DNA of 64,000 bases from Salimicrobium humidisoli. Lineage in GTDB: Bacteria; Bacillota; Bacilli; Bacillales; Halobacillaceae. The number at the start of each line of letters is the position of its first letter. Positions within the stretch are counted from its first letter, which is position 1. Shown here in pieces: positions 1 through 8,907 of this stretch. The translations under genes were made by a program, and so were the position numbers. Where the stretch lies: positions 106,576 through 170,575 of the forward strand of contig NZ_NSGH01000004.1 of assembly GCF_002295105.1 (NCBI RefSeq), written 5' to 3'. The notes under the pieces were generated by a model. It had not been told where the DNA came from, did no database searches, and was given only the letters and a program-made list of their open reading frames with translations.

Positions 1-2
1 GA

Positions 3-581
3 GCAACGAAACGCTTAGCGGAAATGGTCATCCAGTCCTTGAACCCGGAAAGCAAAACTGAATACGTAGCCGTCCGATTCGGAAACGTCCTCGGTAGCCG
101 CGGCAGTGTCATTCCACTCTTCAAAAAACAGATTGAAGCGGGTGGACCGATTACCGTAACAGATCCTGAAATGACGCGTTACTTCATGACGATCCCGGAA
201 GCATCAAGACTCGTCCTTCAAGCAGGAGCCCTTGCCAGAGGTGGAGAAATCTTCGTCCTCGACATGGGCGAGCCGGTGAAAATCGTCGATCTCGCGAAGA
301 ATCTCATATATCTCTCCGGCTTCACGGAAGAAGAGATACCAATCGAATTCTCAGGCATCCGTCCAGGGGAGAAAATGTACGAAGAACTACTTGGAGACAA
401 CGAAGTACATCCTGAACAAATCTATCCTAAGATTTATATCGGAAAAAACAACCAAGTATCAAACGAAAACATCCGTGATATTGCAGAACATGAGCTCGTC
501 TATCTGAAGACAGAGAAGATTCCTGAAAGAGTGTTCGATCTTATTACGGTAAAAGAAAAACAGACCGTTTCACACGGTTGA
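3..581 (+). CDS. UDP-sugar 4,6-dehydratase (CapD/EpsC/PglF type), C-terminal part
   Basis: This is the C-terminal 192 codons of a membrane-associated nucleotide-sugar 4,6-dehydratase. The open frame runs off the left edge of the window, so the true start, the NAD-binding Rossmann motif and any membrane segments are not visible. Residues ATKRLAEM and then [34 protein letters not shown] and [16 protein letters not shown] are hallmark segments of the CapD/FlaA1 short-chain dehydrogenase family. These enzymes convert UDP-GlcNAc to a 4-keto-6-deoxy sugar. An aminotransferase, a sugar transferase and an acetyltransferase follow directly, which suggests the first step of a bacillosamine-like sugar pathway (inference). 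An internal ATG at 24 is not the real start. Confidence 0.93.
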   Translation, partial: ATKRLAEMVIQSLNPESKTEYVAVRFGNVLGSRGSVIPLFKKQIEAGGPITVTDPEMTRYFMTIPEASRLVLQAGALARGGEIFVLDMGEPVKIVDLAKNLIYLSGFTEEEIPIEFSGIRPGEKMYEELLGDNEVHPEQIYPKIYIGKNNQVSNENIRDIAEHELVYLKTEKIPERVFDLITVKEKQTVSHG

Positions 582-627
582 AATTTCACACTTCAAAGAA
601 TAATTATAGCAAAGGAAGGTATCCTGA

Positions 628-1758
628 ATGGAAACTACCAAAATGAATGATAAAATCTTCCTTTCTTCCCCTCATATGAGTGATGAAGGATATGAGAAGG
701 ATTATGTACAACAAGCCTTTGACACAAATTGGATTGCTCCACTTGGAGAGAATGTTAACGGATTTGAAAGAGAACTTGCGGCAATGGTGGGTTCTAAAGA
801 TGCAGCGGCTTTGTCTTCTGGGACAGCCGCTATCCATTTGGCCCTAAAAGCAGCCGGAGTCGGAGAAGGGGATGTTGTATTCTGTCCAACCCTTACTTTC
901 TCAGCTACCGCTAATCCGATTATCTATCAAAATGCAACACCTGTATTCATTGATAGCGATGAGAAAACATGGAATATGGATCCAGAAGCACTAAAAGAAG
1001 CGTTCGAGAAATATCCAGAAGTTAAAGCTGTGATTGTCGTTCATTTATATGGTCTTTCCGCAAACATGGATCAGATTATGAAAATTTGTGAAGAATATGA
1101 TGTAGCAGTAATAGAAGATGCAGCTGAGTCTCTAGGTACTTATTATAAAGGGAAGCATACAGGGACATTTGGTGATTATGGAGTGTTCTCTTTTAATGGA
1201 AATAAAATTATAACCACTTCTGGGGGCGGAATGCTTATTTCCGATGATGAGGAAAGAGTAGCTAAAGCCAGGTTCTGGGCTACTCAGTCACGAGATCAAG
1301 CAAGGCATTACGAGCATAGCGAATTAGGATTCAACTATCGCATGAGTAACGTAGTCGCCGGGGTTGGTCGCGGACAATTAAAAGTATTACAAGATAGGGT
1401 AGAAAAGAAAAGATACATCTTCAACTACTACAAAAAAGCACTAGAGAAGTTTGAAGATATAACATTTATGCCAATGAATTCATGGGACGAGCCGAATTGC
1501 TGGCTGACGGTTATGACTTTGAATGGAAGTGTTCGCCCTCTCGACGTAATAACAGCTTTAGAAAATGAAAATATCGAAGCAAGACCTATTTGGAAACCCA
1601 TGCATCTTCAACCCTTTTTCGAACAATATCCTTCTATAGGTGGAGAGGTTTCAGAAGGATTATTTAATAACGGTGTATGTTTACCATCGGATACGAAGAT
1701 AACCGATGAGGATTTAGAGAGAGTGGTGAAGACTCTCAAAAAGGTGTGGTTACATTAA
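628..1758 (+). CDS. DegT/DnrJ/EryC1 family PLP aminotransferase (PglE/EpsN-like)
   Basis: A 376-residue sugar aminotransferase of the DegT/DnrJ/EryC1/StrS family, full length for that family. The PLP-binding lysine is probably in SFNGNKIITTSGGG near residue 192; the segment EDAAESLGTYYKGKHTGTFGDYGVFSF is typical. The likely reaction is transfer of an amino group from glutamate to the 4-keto sugar made by the preceding dehydratase. An AGGAAGG-like ribosome site lies just before the ATG. Its stop codon overlaps the ATG of the next gene (TAATG), indicating translational coupling. Similar genes are EpsN of B. subtilis and PglE of Campylobacter. The exact sugar is inferred from the neighbours. Confidence 0.93.
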   Translation: METTKMNDKIFLSSPHMSDEGYEKDYVQQAFDTNWIAPLGENVNGFERELAAMVGSKDAAALSSGTAAIHLALKAAGVGEGDVVFCPTLTFSATANPIIYQNATPVFIDSDEKTWNMDPEALKEAFEKYPEVKAVIVVHLYGLSANMDQIMKICEEYDVAVIEDAAESLGTYYKGKHTGTFGDYGVFSFNGNKIITTSGGGMLISDDEERVAKARFWATQSRDQARHYEHSELGFNYRMSNVVAGVGRGQLKVLQDRVEKKRYIFNYYKKALEKFEDITFMPMNSWDEPNCWLTVMTLNGSVRPLDVITALENENIEARPIWKPMHLQPFFEQYPSIGGEVSEGLFNNGVCLPSDTKITDEDLERVVKTLKKVWLH

Positions 1759-2387
1759 TGAAAAGTGATCAAGGTATTTATAGAAAATTTGTTAAAAGAC
1801 AAATGGATTTTATTTTATCCTTACTTGGAATTTTATTTCTTGGACCCGTATTCATTATAGTCGCTATGTTAGTTAAGAAGAAACTAGGAAAGCCGGTTCT
1901 ATTTAAACAAGATCGTCCAGGTTTAAATGGTGAAATTTTCAAGATGTACAAATTCCGTACGATGACTGATGCAAAAGACGTGGATGGAGAGCTTCTGCCG
2001 GATAATATCAGGTTAACAAGTTTTGGACAATTTCTCCGTTCGACCTCTCTTGATGAGTTGCCTGAACTTTTCAACATACTAAAGGGCGATATGTCGATTA
2101 TTGGTCCTAGACCGCTATTGGTTTCTTATTTACCACTATATAATGACCATCAAAAGCGCCGCCACGAAGTAAGACCGGGGCTTTCGGGACTGGCTCAAGT
2201 GAATGGCAGAAATGCGATTAGTTGGGAAGATAAATTCAACTTGGATGTGAAGTATGTTGATAGTGTAAGTTTCGTTACTGATTGGAAAATAATCATTACT
2301 ACTATTAAAAAAGTGTTCGTTAAAGAAGGGATCAGTTCCGAGACTGCCACGACTATGGAGCCGTTTCAAGGAAATGAAAAATCATGA
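1758..2387 (+). CDS. Initiating sugar transferase (PglC/EpsL-like)
   Basis: A monotopic or single-membrane-helix phosphoglycosyl transferase of the bacterial sugar transferase family, 209 residues. It has an N-terminal hydrophobic helix (FILSLLGILFLGPVFIIVAMLV), then RPGLNGEIFKMYKFRTM, LRSTSLDELPELFNILKGDMSIIGPRPLL and RPGLSGLAQVNGRN, the conserved catalytic blocks. It would load the first sugar phosphate, plausibly the diacetylated aminosugar, onto undecaprenyl phosphate at the inner membrane face. I chose the ATG at 1758, which overlaps the previous stop and lies behind an AAGGTG-type site, over an in-frame GTG 12 bases upstream. Confidence 0.92.
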   Translation: MKSDQGIYRKFVKRQMDFILSLLGILFLGPVFIIVAMLVKKKLGKPVLFKQDRPGLNGEIFKMYKFRTMTDAKDVDGELLPDNIRLTSFGQFLRSTSLDELPELFNILKGDMSIIGPRPLLVSYLPLYNDHQKRRHEVRPGLSGLAQVNGRNAISWEDKFNLDVKYVDSVSFVTDWKIIITTIKKVFVKEGISSETATTMEPFQGNEKS

Positions 2388-3034
2388 AAAACAAACTTTT
2401 GATAATTGGTGCTAGTGGTCATGGGAAAGTTGTCGCTGATATTGCTTTAAAAATGAATAAGTGGGAAGAAATTGCTTTTTTAGATGACGATGAAAGTAAA
2501 ATAACCTCAATGGGTTTGAGAGTAATTGGAACTTCTACTGACGTAGATAAATATATTGATGAATATGACGTGTTTGTAGGGATTGGTAATAATAGTACGC
2601 GCGAATTAATTCAGGATTCCCTTGAAAAAAAAGGAGCTAGTGTTCCTATTTTGATTCATCCTAATACTGTGTGTGGTGAACAAGTCCATATAGGTTCTGG
2701 ATCAGTCGTAATGCCTGGGGTTGTAATAAACTGCTGCAGCGAAATTGGTAAAGGGAGCATAATAAATACAGGTGTTACTCTGGATCACGATAATATTATC
2801 GAGGATTTCACCCATATATCACCAGGAGTACATTTAGCTGGTTCGGTTAGTATAGGAAAAAAAACTTGGATAGGTATAGGAAGTGTAGTAAGTAATAACG
2901 TAAACATTGTAGAGGAGTGTACAGTTGGTGCTGGTTCTTTGGTTATCAGGGACATTAAAAAATCAGGAACGTATATTGGTGCTCCAGTAAAGAGAATGGA
3001 TGAAAATGATAAATTCAAGGGTGAGGGGGATTAG
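2384..3034 (+). CDS. Sugar O/N-acetyltransferase with left-handed beta-helix (PglD/NeuD/EpsM family)
   Basis: A 216-residue acetyltransferase. The N-terminus LLIIGASGHGKVVADIA is the PglD N-terminal nucleotide-sugar-binding fold. From about residue 90 there are hexapeptide repeats (VHIGSGSVVMPGVVINCCSEIGKGSIINTGVTLDHD, then ISPGVHLAGSVSIGKKTWIGIGSVV), the trimeric left-handed beta-helix that binds acetyl-CoA. The histidine in TLDHDN is the usual catalytic base position. Its ATG overlaps the end of the sugar transferase gene by 4 bases. With its neighbours it fits the last step of N,N'-diacetylbacillosamine synthesis (inference). Confidence 0.92.
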   Translation: MKNKLLIIGASGHGKVVADIALKMNKWEEIAFLDDDESKITSMGLRVIGTSTDVDKYIDEYDVFVGIGNNSTRELIQDSLEKKGASVPILIHPNTVCGEQVHIGSGSVVMPGVVINCCSEIGKGSIINTGVTLDHDNIIEDFTHISPGVHLAGSVSIGKKTWIGIGSVVSNNVNIVEECTVGAGSLVIRDIKKSGTYIGAPVKRMDENDKFKGEGD

Positions 3035-3036
3035 GA

Positions 3037-4146
3037 GTGAAAATATTATTTGTTTCAACAGTCTCAAATACCGTTAATACATTTTTAATACCTCACATAA
3101 GGATGCTAAGAGAGTTAGGTCATGAAGTTGATGTAGCGTTTAATATTGTCCAAGATGTTCATCCTGAATTAGCACGAATGGGATGTGAAATTTATAATCT
3201 AGAGTTTAATCGTTCTCCGCTCAAAAAGCAAAATTATATAGCTTATAAAAAATTAAAAAAAATTATAGAACATAATAATTATGACGTTGTTCATACACAT
3301 ACTCCAGTAGCTTCCGCTTGTGTGAGGTTTGCATGTAAAACAAACTCTAGTGTACAAGTAGTCTACACTGCTCATGGGTTTCATTTCTTTAAAGGGGCAC
3401 CATTTTTAAACTGGATGATATACTATCCTATTGAACGTTGGTTAGCCCGATATACAGATGTAATAATCACAATTAACAGTGAAGATTATTTCAAAGCAAA
3501 AAACTCACTAAAGGCTAGAAAAATTGAGTACGTTCCAGGTGTAGGTATAAATACTCAAGACAATGATTACGTTTCTATTAATAAAACTGAAAAACTTAGA
3601 GCCCTTGGACTGCCTGAAGAGGCTTTTATTCTTCTTTCTATTGGTGAACTCAACAAAAATAAAAACCACGAGACTGTTATAAAAGCTTTAGCAAAATTAA
3701 ACAAGTCAAATGCTTATTACGTTATTTGTGGAGAGGGTGGTTCTAGAAAATATTTAGAAAAACTTATTGTCTCTCATGGGTTGGAAAATAAAGTGAAGTT
3801 ATTGGGTTTCAGGACTGATGTGGATACTATGTATAAACTTGCTGACGTGTTTGTTTTTCCATCTTTTAGAGAAGGATTATCTGTGTCTTTGATGGAAGCA
3901 ATGGCCAATGGTGTGCCAGTAGTTGGCTCTGATATCAGAGGTAATAGTGATTTGATTGAAGATGGTAAAGAGGGATATTTAAAAGATCCTAATGATATAG
4001 AAGGTTTCATGGAAGCAATTAGCACATTAATGAACGATAAAACTACCAGGAATAAATTTGGTGTAGAAAGTAAAAAAAAGATTAAAACATATGACTACAG
4101 TAATGTTTTGAAAGATATGGAGAAAATATATTTAACATGTACATAA
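3037..4146 (+). CDS. Family 4 glycosyltransferase (EpsD-like)
   Basis: A 369-residue GT-B fold glycosyltransferase. The N-terminal domain contains HTHTPVASACVRFACK and VYTAHGFHFFKG. The C-terminal Glycos_transf_1 domain has SIGELNKNKNHETVIKAL and FPSFREGLSVSLMEAMANGVPVVGSDIRGN, which includes the EX7E donor-binding motif. It probably adds the second sugar to the lipid-linked repeat unit on the cytoplasmic face; donor and acceptor cannot be read from sequence. The GTG start follows GGGGGATTAGGAG directly after the acetyltransferase stop, so it is in the same operon. Confidence 0.92.
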   Translation: MKILFVSTVSNTVNTFLIPHIRMLRELGHEVDVAFNIVQDVHPELARMGCEIYNLEFNRSPLKKQNYIAYKKLKKIIEHNNYDVVHTHTPVASACVRFACKTNSSVQVVYTAHGFHFFKGAPFLNWMIYYPIERWLARYTDVIITINSEDYFKAKNSLKARKIEYVPGVGINTQDNDYVSINKTEKLRALGLPEEAFILLSIGELNKNKNHETVIKALAKLNKSNAYYVICGEGGSRKYLEKLIVSHGLENKVKLLGFRTDVDTMYKLADVFVFPSFREGLSVSLMEAMANGVPVVGSDIRGNSDLIEDGKEGYLKDPNDIEGFMEAISTLMNDKTTRNKFGVESKKKIKTYDYSNVLKDMEKIYLTCT

Positions 4147-4171
4147 AATAATAATATGGAGGATCAATCTA

Positions 4172-5269
4172 ATGAAAGTTTTAATCAGTAACTTGATAGG
4201 TGTAAAAATAGATAAAAGTTACCCCTGGAAAGACACATTATTTATTAATTCGGGTATTGCAACATTTGGTGATGCAGAGTACGAAAAATCTAAGGCTACT
4301 ATTTCTATTGAAAAATGCAAAACATTAAGTTCTGATGACTGCCGTGATATAGGAGAAGGAATGCTAATTGGTAACAATGTATTTGTAGATATGAAATATG
4401 GAGTGCGAATTGAAAGGGAATCAAATAACCACATTACTTTGAAAGTAGTGCAAGAATGCAATGAATGGCTAGTGATTTGCATTCAACTATTACTACTAGA
4501 ATTAAATTGTACCCTTGTTCATGCAGCGGCTCTTGAAAAAGATGGGGAAGTATTACTGTTACCATCTTGGGGTGGTGTGGGAAAAACTGCTACTGTAATG
4601 CGAATGGTAAAAGAGGGAGAGTGGAAATTATTAGGGGATGATCTTGTGATTGTTAAAAATAATGAAATCCACCCATTTTTAAAACCATTTGTGATTTATC
4701 CCTATCACAAGAATTTATTCCCACAAGTTTTCCAAAGTAATAAAAGAAATATCATTACAAATTCAAATTTAAACAAATTGTTGAGTAGTGGAATCCCTTA
4801 CGCTAAAAAAATCATGAGACCTATTCCAGGTTTATTAGCTTTTGCTAGAAAACATAACCCGCAATCTATGAGAGTTAGTCCCCTCGAACTTTTTGATAAT
4901 AAAGAAATATCAAACGGTGGAGAGCTTAAAAAAGTTATATGGTTAGAGAGAATAGTAGGTAATGAAGTGAATTATTATGAGAAAGAAATAGAGTCATTAG
5001 TATCAAAGGTAGTATCAGTTTCAATATTAGAGCTTTTTGCTGGTAGAATAAATTGTGTATATGCTCTGAATGGGGCTGGTATATTTGATTATCAAAAGAC
5101 ACATATCAAAATGTATGATTTAATAACGTCATCCTTTAAGAGAACGGAAAATTTTGAGTTAGATATTCCTACATCAATTTCTATAGACGACGTTGGAGAA
5201 ATCGTTTTAAAGCATATTGTATCTGATAAATCAAACGACGACTCAGGTTCAAGGATGATTGAAATATAA
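4172..5269 (+). CDS. HPr-kinase-like P-loop protein of polysaccharide locus, function unknown
   Basis: A 365-residue protein related to the HPr kinase/phosphorylase C-terminal fold. Around residues 115-160 there is VHAAALEKDGEVLLLPSWGGVGKTAT (Walker A GGVGKTA) followed by LLGDDLVIV, matching the layout of HprK-like proteins (P-loop then a DD motif). It is not HprK itself: the N-terminal HprK domain and the HPr-binding signature are not recognisable. HprK-like kinases occur as tailoring enzymes in lasso-peptide loci and as uncharacterised genes in polysaccharide loci. Here it sits between two glycosyltransferases in the same orientation, so phosphorylation of a glycan or a carrier is conceivable (inference). 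Confidence 0.75.
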   Translation: MKVLISNLIGVKIDKSYPWKDTLFINSGIATFGDAEYEKSKATISIEKCKTLSSDDCRDIGEGMLIGNNVFVDMKYGVRIERESNNHITLKVVQECNEWLVICIQLLLLELNCTLVHAAALEKDGEVLLLPSWGGVGKTATVMRMVKEGEWKLLGDDLVIVKNNEIHPFLKPFVIYPYHKNLFPQVFQSNKRNIITNSNLNKLLSSGIPYAKKIMRPIPGLLAFARKHNPQSMRVSPLELFDNKEISNGGELKKVIWLERIVGNEVNYYEKEIESLVSKVVSVSILELFAGRINCVYALNGAGIFDYQKTHIKMYDLITSSFKRTENFELDIPTSISIDDVGEIVLKHIVSDKSNDDSGSRMIEI

Positions 5270-5318
5270 ATAATTACTTAAGTTACTACTTAACATGCAT
5301 TTAGGGAGTGCTCTTTAT

Positions 5319-6515
5319 ATGAGGTTGCTTTATGTTTCGGATCATCGGTTTATTAAAAGTAAATCAGGCGAGATTTACACAACGGGACAAATGAGTGAAA
5401 AGTATTTCAACAGGTTCAAAGGTTATTTTAAATTTGTCACAGTTACTGGTATTTGTGAAGAAGAAAATGAAAATAACAAAAATAAAATGGTGGAAAAAGT
5501 AAATACAAACTCTGCTTTTGTTAAATTCCATTTAATTGAATCAAAGGGGACAGTATTAGGAAAAATCATAGCGATTCGAAATATAAAAAAAGAATACAAA
5601 CAATTAATAAAACACCATGATAGAGTAGCTACTAAAGCCCCTTCTCTAATAATTAGATTTGTGAGTAAAATAGCCTGTAAACATCAAGTTCCTTATCTTA
5701 TTGAAATGGTAGGGTGTCCATGGGATGCATTATGGAACCATGGCCTGAAAGGTAAAATCATAGCTCCGTTTGTACGCCACACAGTGAAAAAGTCTTTGGA
5801 AACGGCTCCATATGTAGTTTATGTAACCAACTATTTCTTGCAAAAAAGGTATCCTACAAATGGAATACATACCAACTGCTCAAATGTTTCATTAACCAAT
5901 TTTAGTGACTCTGCCCTTGATATGCGTTTAAGAAAACAGAATAGTTCAGATTTAAATAAAAAAACAATTATCGGAACTACTGGGGCAATTAATGTTAAAT
6001 ACAAAGGTCAACAGTATGTTATTGAAGCATTGGGTGCTTTGAAAAAAGAGGGGTTTGTTAATTTTGAATATCAAATTGTAGGTGGTGGAGACAAGAGTTA
6101 TTTGTCATCTATTGCAGAACATAATGGTGTAAAAAATCAAGTGAAATTTTTGGGCTCAATACCACACGCCCAGATACATGATTGGCTGGATAAATTGGAC
6201 GTGTATGCACAACCAAGTGTAACCGAAGGGTTACCAAGGTCTTTAATTGAGGCTATGAGCAGAGGTTTGCCTGCAATTGGATCAAATGTAGGTGGAATAC
6301 CTGAATTATTAGATGAAGAGTGTATATTTAACAAAAAATCAATAAATGCTATTAAAAAATTATTGATAGATATGAGAGGTAACAAATTACAATATTATGC
6401 AAAGCGAAATTATAATGAAGCTAAGAAATACGATAAGCTATTAATAGAAGAAAGAAGAAATCATATTTTAGAAAAATTTTCATCAAAGAAACAAATTGGG
6501 GATAAGAGGGAGTGA
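5319..6515 (+). CDS. Family 1/4 glycosyltransferase
   Basis: A 398-residue GT-B glycosyltransferase. The N-terminal half is divergent (MRLLYVSDHRFIKSKSGEIY). The C-terminal half has IIGTTGAINVKYKGQQYVIEAL, VKFLGSIPHAQIHDWLDKLDVYAQPS and VTEGLPRSLIEAMSRGLPAIGSNVGGIPELL, the nucleotide-sugar-binding domain with EX7E. I place the start at ATG 5319, about 9 bases after AGGGAGTG; an in-frame ATG 24 bases upstream has no ribosome site. The stop lies just before the next gene. Substrate unknown. Confidence 0.88.
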   Translation: MRLLYVSDHRFIKSKSGEIYTTGQMSEKYFNRFKGYFKFVTVTGICEEENENNKNKMVEKVNTNSAFVKFHLIESKGTVLGKIIAIRNIKKEYKQLIKHHDRVATKAPSLIIRFVSKIACKHQVPYLIEMVGCPWDALWNHGLKGKIIAPFVRHTVKKSLETAPYVVYVTNYFLQKRYPTNGIHTNCSNVSLTNFSDSALDMRLRKQNSSDLNKKTIIGTTGAINVKYKGQQYVIEALGALKKEGFVNFEYQIVGGGDKSYLSSIAEHNGVKNQVKFLGSIPHAQIHDWLDKLDVYAQPSVTEGLPRSLIEAMSRGLPAIGSNVGGIPELLDEECIFNKKSINAIKKLLIDMRGNKLQYYAKRNYNEAKKYDKLLIEERRNHILEKFSSKKQIGDKRE

Positions 6516-6520
6516 AAGAT

Positions 6521-7927
6521 ATGTTTGAAAGATTAATAAATAAACAGGAGAAAATTTCTTTGGTAGGTTTAGGTTATGTAGGTATGCCTATTGCGGAGGC
6601 TTTTTCTAAAAAGATAGATGTGATAGGTTTTGATGTTAATCCAGAAAAAGTGAAACAGTACAAGAGTGGAATTGATCCAACAAAAGAAGTTGGTGATGAA
6701 GTGATAAAAGATTCATCAGTAGAGTTTACGTCTGATGAGAAGAAACTCAGAGGAGCAAAATTCCACATTGTTGCTGTTCCGACCCCAGTTAGAGATGATC
6801 ATACACCCGATTTGAATCCAATCAAATCAGCAAGCCGAACTTTAGGAAGAAATTTGACAAAAGGCTCTATAGTAGTGTACGAGTCTACTGTTTATCCGGG
6901 TGTAACAGAAGAGATTTGTATCCCAATATTAGAAGAGGAATCTGGGTTAAGGTGTGGGGTAGATTTTAAGGTCGGCTATTCTCCGGAAAGAATTAATCCA
7001 GGGGATAAAACGCACAGGTTAGAGAATATTATAAAGGTTGTAGCCGGTCAAGACAGAGAAACTTTAGATATCATTTCAAGTGTATACGAATTAGTGGTAG
7101 AAGTAGGTGTTCATCAGGCTCCAACTATCAAAGTAGCAGAAGCAGCAAAAGTTATAGAAAATTCACAGAGAGATATCAATATTGCTTTCATGAATGAATT
7201 ATCCATCATATTCAATAAAATGGATATTGATACTAAGTCTGTTCTTGAAGCAGCAGGAACCAAGTGGAATTTCCTTAATTTCTCTCCGGGGTTAGTAGGT
7301 GGTCACTGTATAGGCGTGGATCCATATTACCTTACTTATAAAGCCCAACAAATGGGGTATCACTCTCAAATTATACTTTCAGGAAGAAAAATCAATGACG
7401 ATATGGGCAAATATGTTGCGGAAAATACTATCAAGAAAATGATTAAGTCAAATAAACAGGTAAAGGGTTCAAAAGTAGCAGTATTCGGTATTACATTCAA
7501 AGAAAACTGTCCAGATGTTCGAAACACCAAGGTGGTTGACGTGATTAACGAATTAGAAGATTACGGAGCAGAAGTAACTGTAGTGGATCCTCAAGCTGAT
7601 AAAGAAGATTTGGCGCATGAATATGGCATTCAACTTACTGAACCGGAAGATGTTACTGGAATGGATGCTGTAATTTTTGCAGTTCCACATGATGAATTTA
7701 AATTAATTAGTTTGACGGACTTAAATAGTATGTTTAAAGAAAATAATTTTGTAGAACCCAAAATTTATAATCAAGTAGCTACGACATCGGAAACTTATAA
7801 TCAAGTAGCTACGACATCAAAAATTAACAGTATCAATGAAAACGAAGGAAAAGTTTTAATAGATCTAAAAGGTTTGTTCAGTAAAGAAGAATCTGAAGAT
7901 GCTGGATTTATATATTGGAGGGTATGA
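6521..7927 (+). CDS. UDP-N-acetylhexosamine 6-dehydrogenase (WbpA/TviB/WbpO family)
   Basis: A 468-residue nucleotide-sugar dehydrogenase that oxidises C6 of a UDP-HexNAc to the uronic acid using NAD. The dinucleotide-binding motif is VGLGYVGMP near residue 15; the catalytic cysteine is in VGGHCIGVDPYYL near residue 258; the UDP-binding C-terminal domain starts near residue 320 (VAVFGITFKENCPDVRNTKVVDV). The ATG at 6521 follows GAGGGAG; a GTG at 6512 overlaps the upstream stop but leaves no spacing. Near the C-terminus a 30-base unit is duplicated in tandem, giving YNQVATTS twice. The epimerase that follows supports production of a HexNAc uronic acid. Confidence 0.93.
   Translation: MFERLINKQEKISLVGLGYVGMPIAEAFSKKIDVIGFDVNPEKVKQYKSGIDPTKEVGDEVIKDSSVEFTSDEKKLRGAKFHIVAVPTPVRDDHTPDLNPIKSASRTLGRNLTKGSIVVYESTVYPGVTEEICIPILEEESGLRCGVDFKVGYSPERINPGDKTHRLENIIKVVAGQDRETLDIISSVYELVVEVGVHQAPTIKVAEAAKVIENSQRDINIAFMNELSIIFNKMDIDTKSVLEAAGTKWNFLNFSPGLVGGHCIGVDPYYLTYKAQQMGYHSQIILSGRKINDDMGKYVAENTIKKMIKSNKQVKGSKVAVFGITFKENCPDVRNTKVVDVINELEDYGAEVTVVDPQADKEDLAHEYGIQLTEPEDVTGMDAVIFAVPHDEFKLISLTDLNSMFKENNFVEPKIYNQVATTSETYNQVATTSKINSINENEGKVLIDLKGLFSKEESEDAGFIYWRV
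7765..7824 (+). repeat. 30-bp in-frame tandem duplication inside the UDP-sugar dehydrogenase gene
   Basis: The 24 bases at 7765-7788 recur exactly at 7795-7818, a period of 30 bases, encoding the octapeptide YNQVATTS twice. It lies in the C-terminal region, where this enzyme family is normally not repeated. The arms are identical, so the duplication is probably recent. It keeps frame. Confidence 0.9.
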
Positions 7928-8907
7928 TAGTGGGTTACAAACATTTGGTTTTCCCAAAAGGAAGTAAATTTTTGGTTACTGGCGCAGCGGGTTTTATCGG
8001 TTCCAACTTAGTAGAAGCTATACTTGAACTGGGTTATGAAGTAAGAGGGTTGGACAACTATTCGATAGGAAAGAAAAAAAACGTAGATGATTTAATTTAT
8101 AACACAAATTATGAGTTCATTGAAGGAGACATACGAGATTTCGACACATGTTTAGCAGCTTGTGAAGGTGTTGATTATGTCTTGAATCAAGCTGCTTGGG
8201 GAAGTGTGCCTAGAAGTATAGAATTGCCTGTTTTATATGAAGACATCAACATTAGAGGAACTTTAAATATGATGGAAGCTGCTCGACAGAACAATGTTAA
8301 AAAGTTCGTATATGCCTCAAGCTCATCAGTATATGGAGATGAGCCGAACCTTCCTAAAAAGGAAGGAAAAGAAGGCAACCTTCTATCTCCTTATGCCCTT
8401 ACTAAAAAAGTTAATGAAGAGTACGGCAAAATGTATACAAGTTTATATGGTCTAGATACTTATGGTATGCGCTATTTTAATGTTTTTGGCAGAAGACAAG
8501 ACCCAGATGGTATGTATGCGGCTGTTCTTCCGAAATTTATAAAAAAATTGTTAAATAATGAATCTCCAACTATCAATGGCGATGGAAAGCAAAGTAGAGA
8601 TTTTACTTATATTGAAAATGTGATTGAAGCTAATTTAAAAGCCTGCAATGCTTCTCATGATGCAGCAGGTGAAGCATATAACATAGCCTATGGTGGTAGG
8701 GAATTTTTAATTGACATTTATAAAAAGTTATCGAACGCATTGAAAAAAGATGTTCCAGTGACTTATGGACCTGATCGAAAGGGCGATATTAAACATAGTA
8801 ATGCTGATATCAGCAAAGCAAAAAGTATGATAGGTTATGATCCAGAATGGAGTTTTGAACAAGGAATGAATGATGCTATTATTTGGTATGAAAAAGAACT
8901 ACAGTAA
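7924..8907 (+). CDS. UDP-N-acetylhexosamine 4-epimerase (WbpP/TviC-like extended SDR)
   Basis: A 327-residue extended short-chain dehydrogenase/epimerase. It has the NAD motif TGAAGFIGSNL near residue 20, the serine block YASSSSVYGDEPNLPKKE, and the YxxxK catalytic pair in SPYALTKK near residue 155. The order dehydrogenase then epimerase mirrors the Vi-antigen tviBC genes and similar O-antigen loci, so the product is probably UDP-GalNAcA or a related uronic acid (inference). The ATG at 7924 overlaps the previous stop (ATGA); a GTG at 7930 has better spacing from GGAGGG and could be the real start. The operon seems to end here. Confidence 0.92.
   Translation: MIVGYKHLVFPKGSKFLVTGAAGFIGSNLVEAILELGYEVRGLDNYSIGKKKNVDDLIYNTNYEFIEGDIRDFDTCLAACEGVDYVLNQAAWGSVPRSIELPVLYEDINIRGTLNMMEAARQNNVKKFVYASSSSVYGDEPNLPKKEGKEGNLLSPYALTKKVNEEYGKMYTSLYGLDTYGMRYFNVFGRRQDPDGMYAAVLPKFIKKLLNNESPTINGDGKQSRDFTYIENVIEANLKACNASHDAAGEAYNIAYGGREFLIDIYKKLSNALKKDVPVTYGPDRKGDIKHSNADISKAKSMIGYDPEWSFEQGMNDAIIWYEKELQ

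Noticed and set aside
4172..5269. Lasso-peptide biosynthesis locus suggested by the HprK-like kinase
   Set aside because: No precursor peptide, B1/B2 protease or dedicated cyclase was seen nearby; the only asparagine synthase in the window is a housekeeping AsnB 28 kb away.
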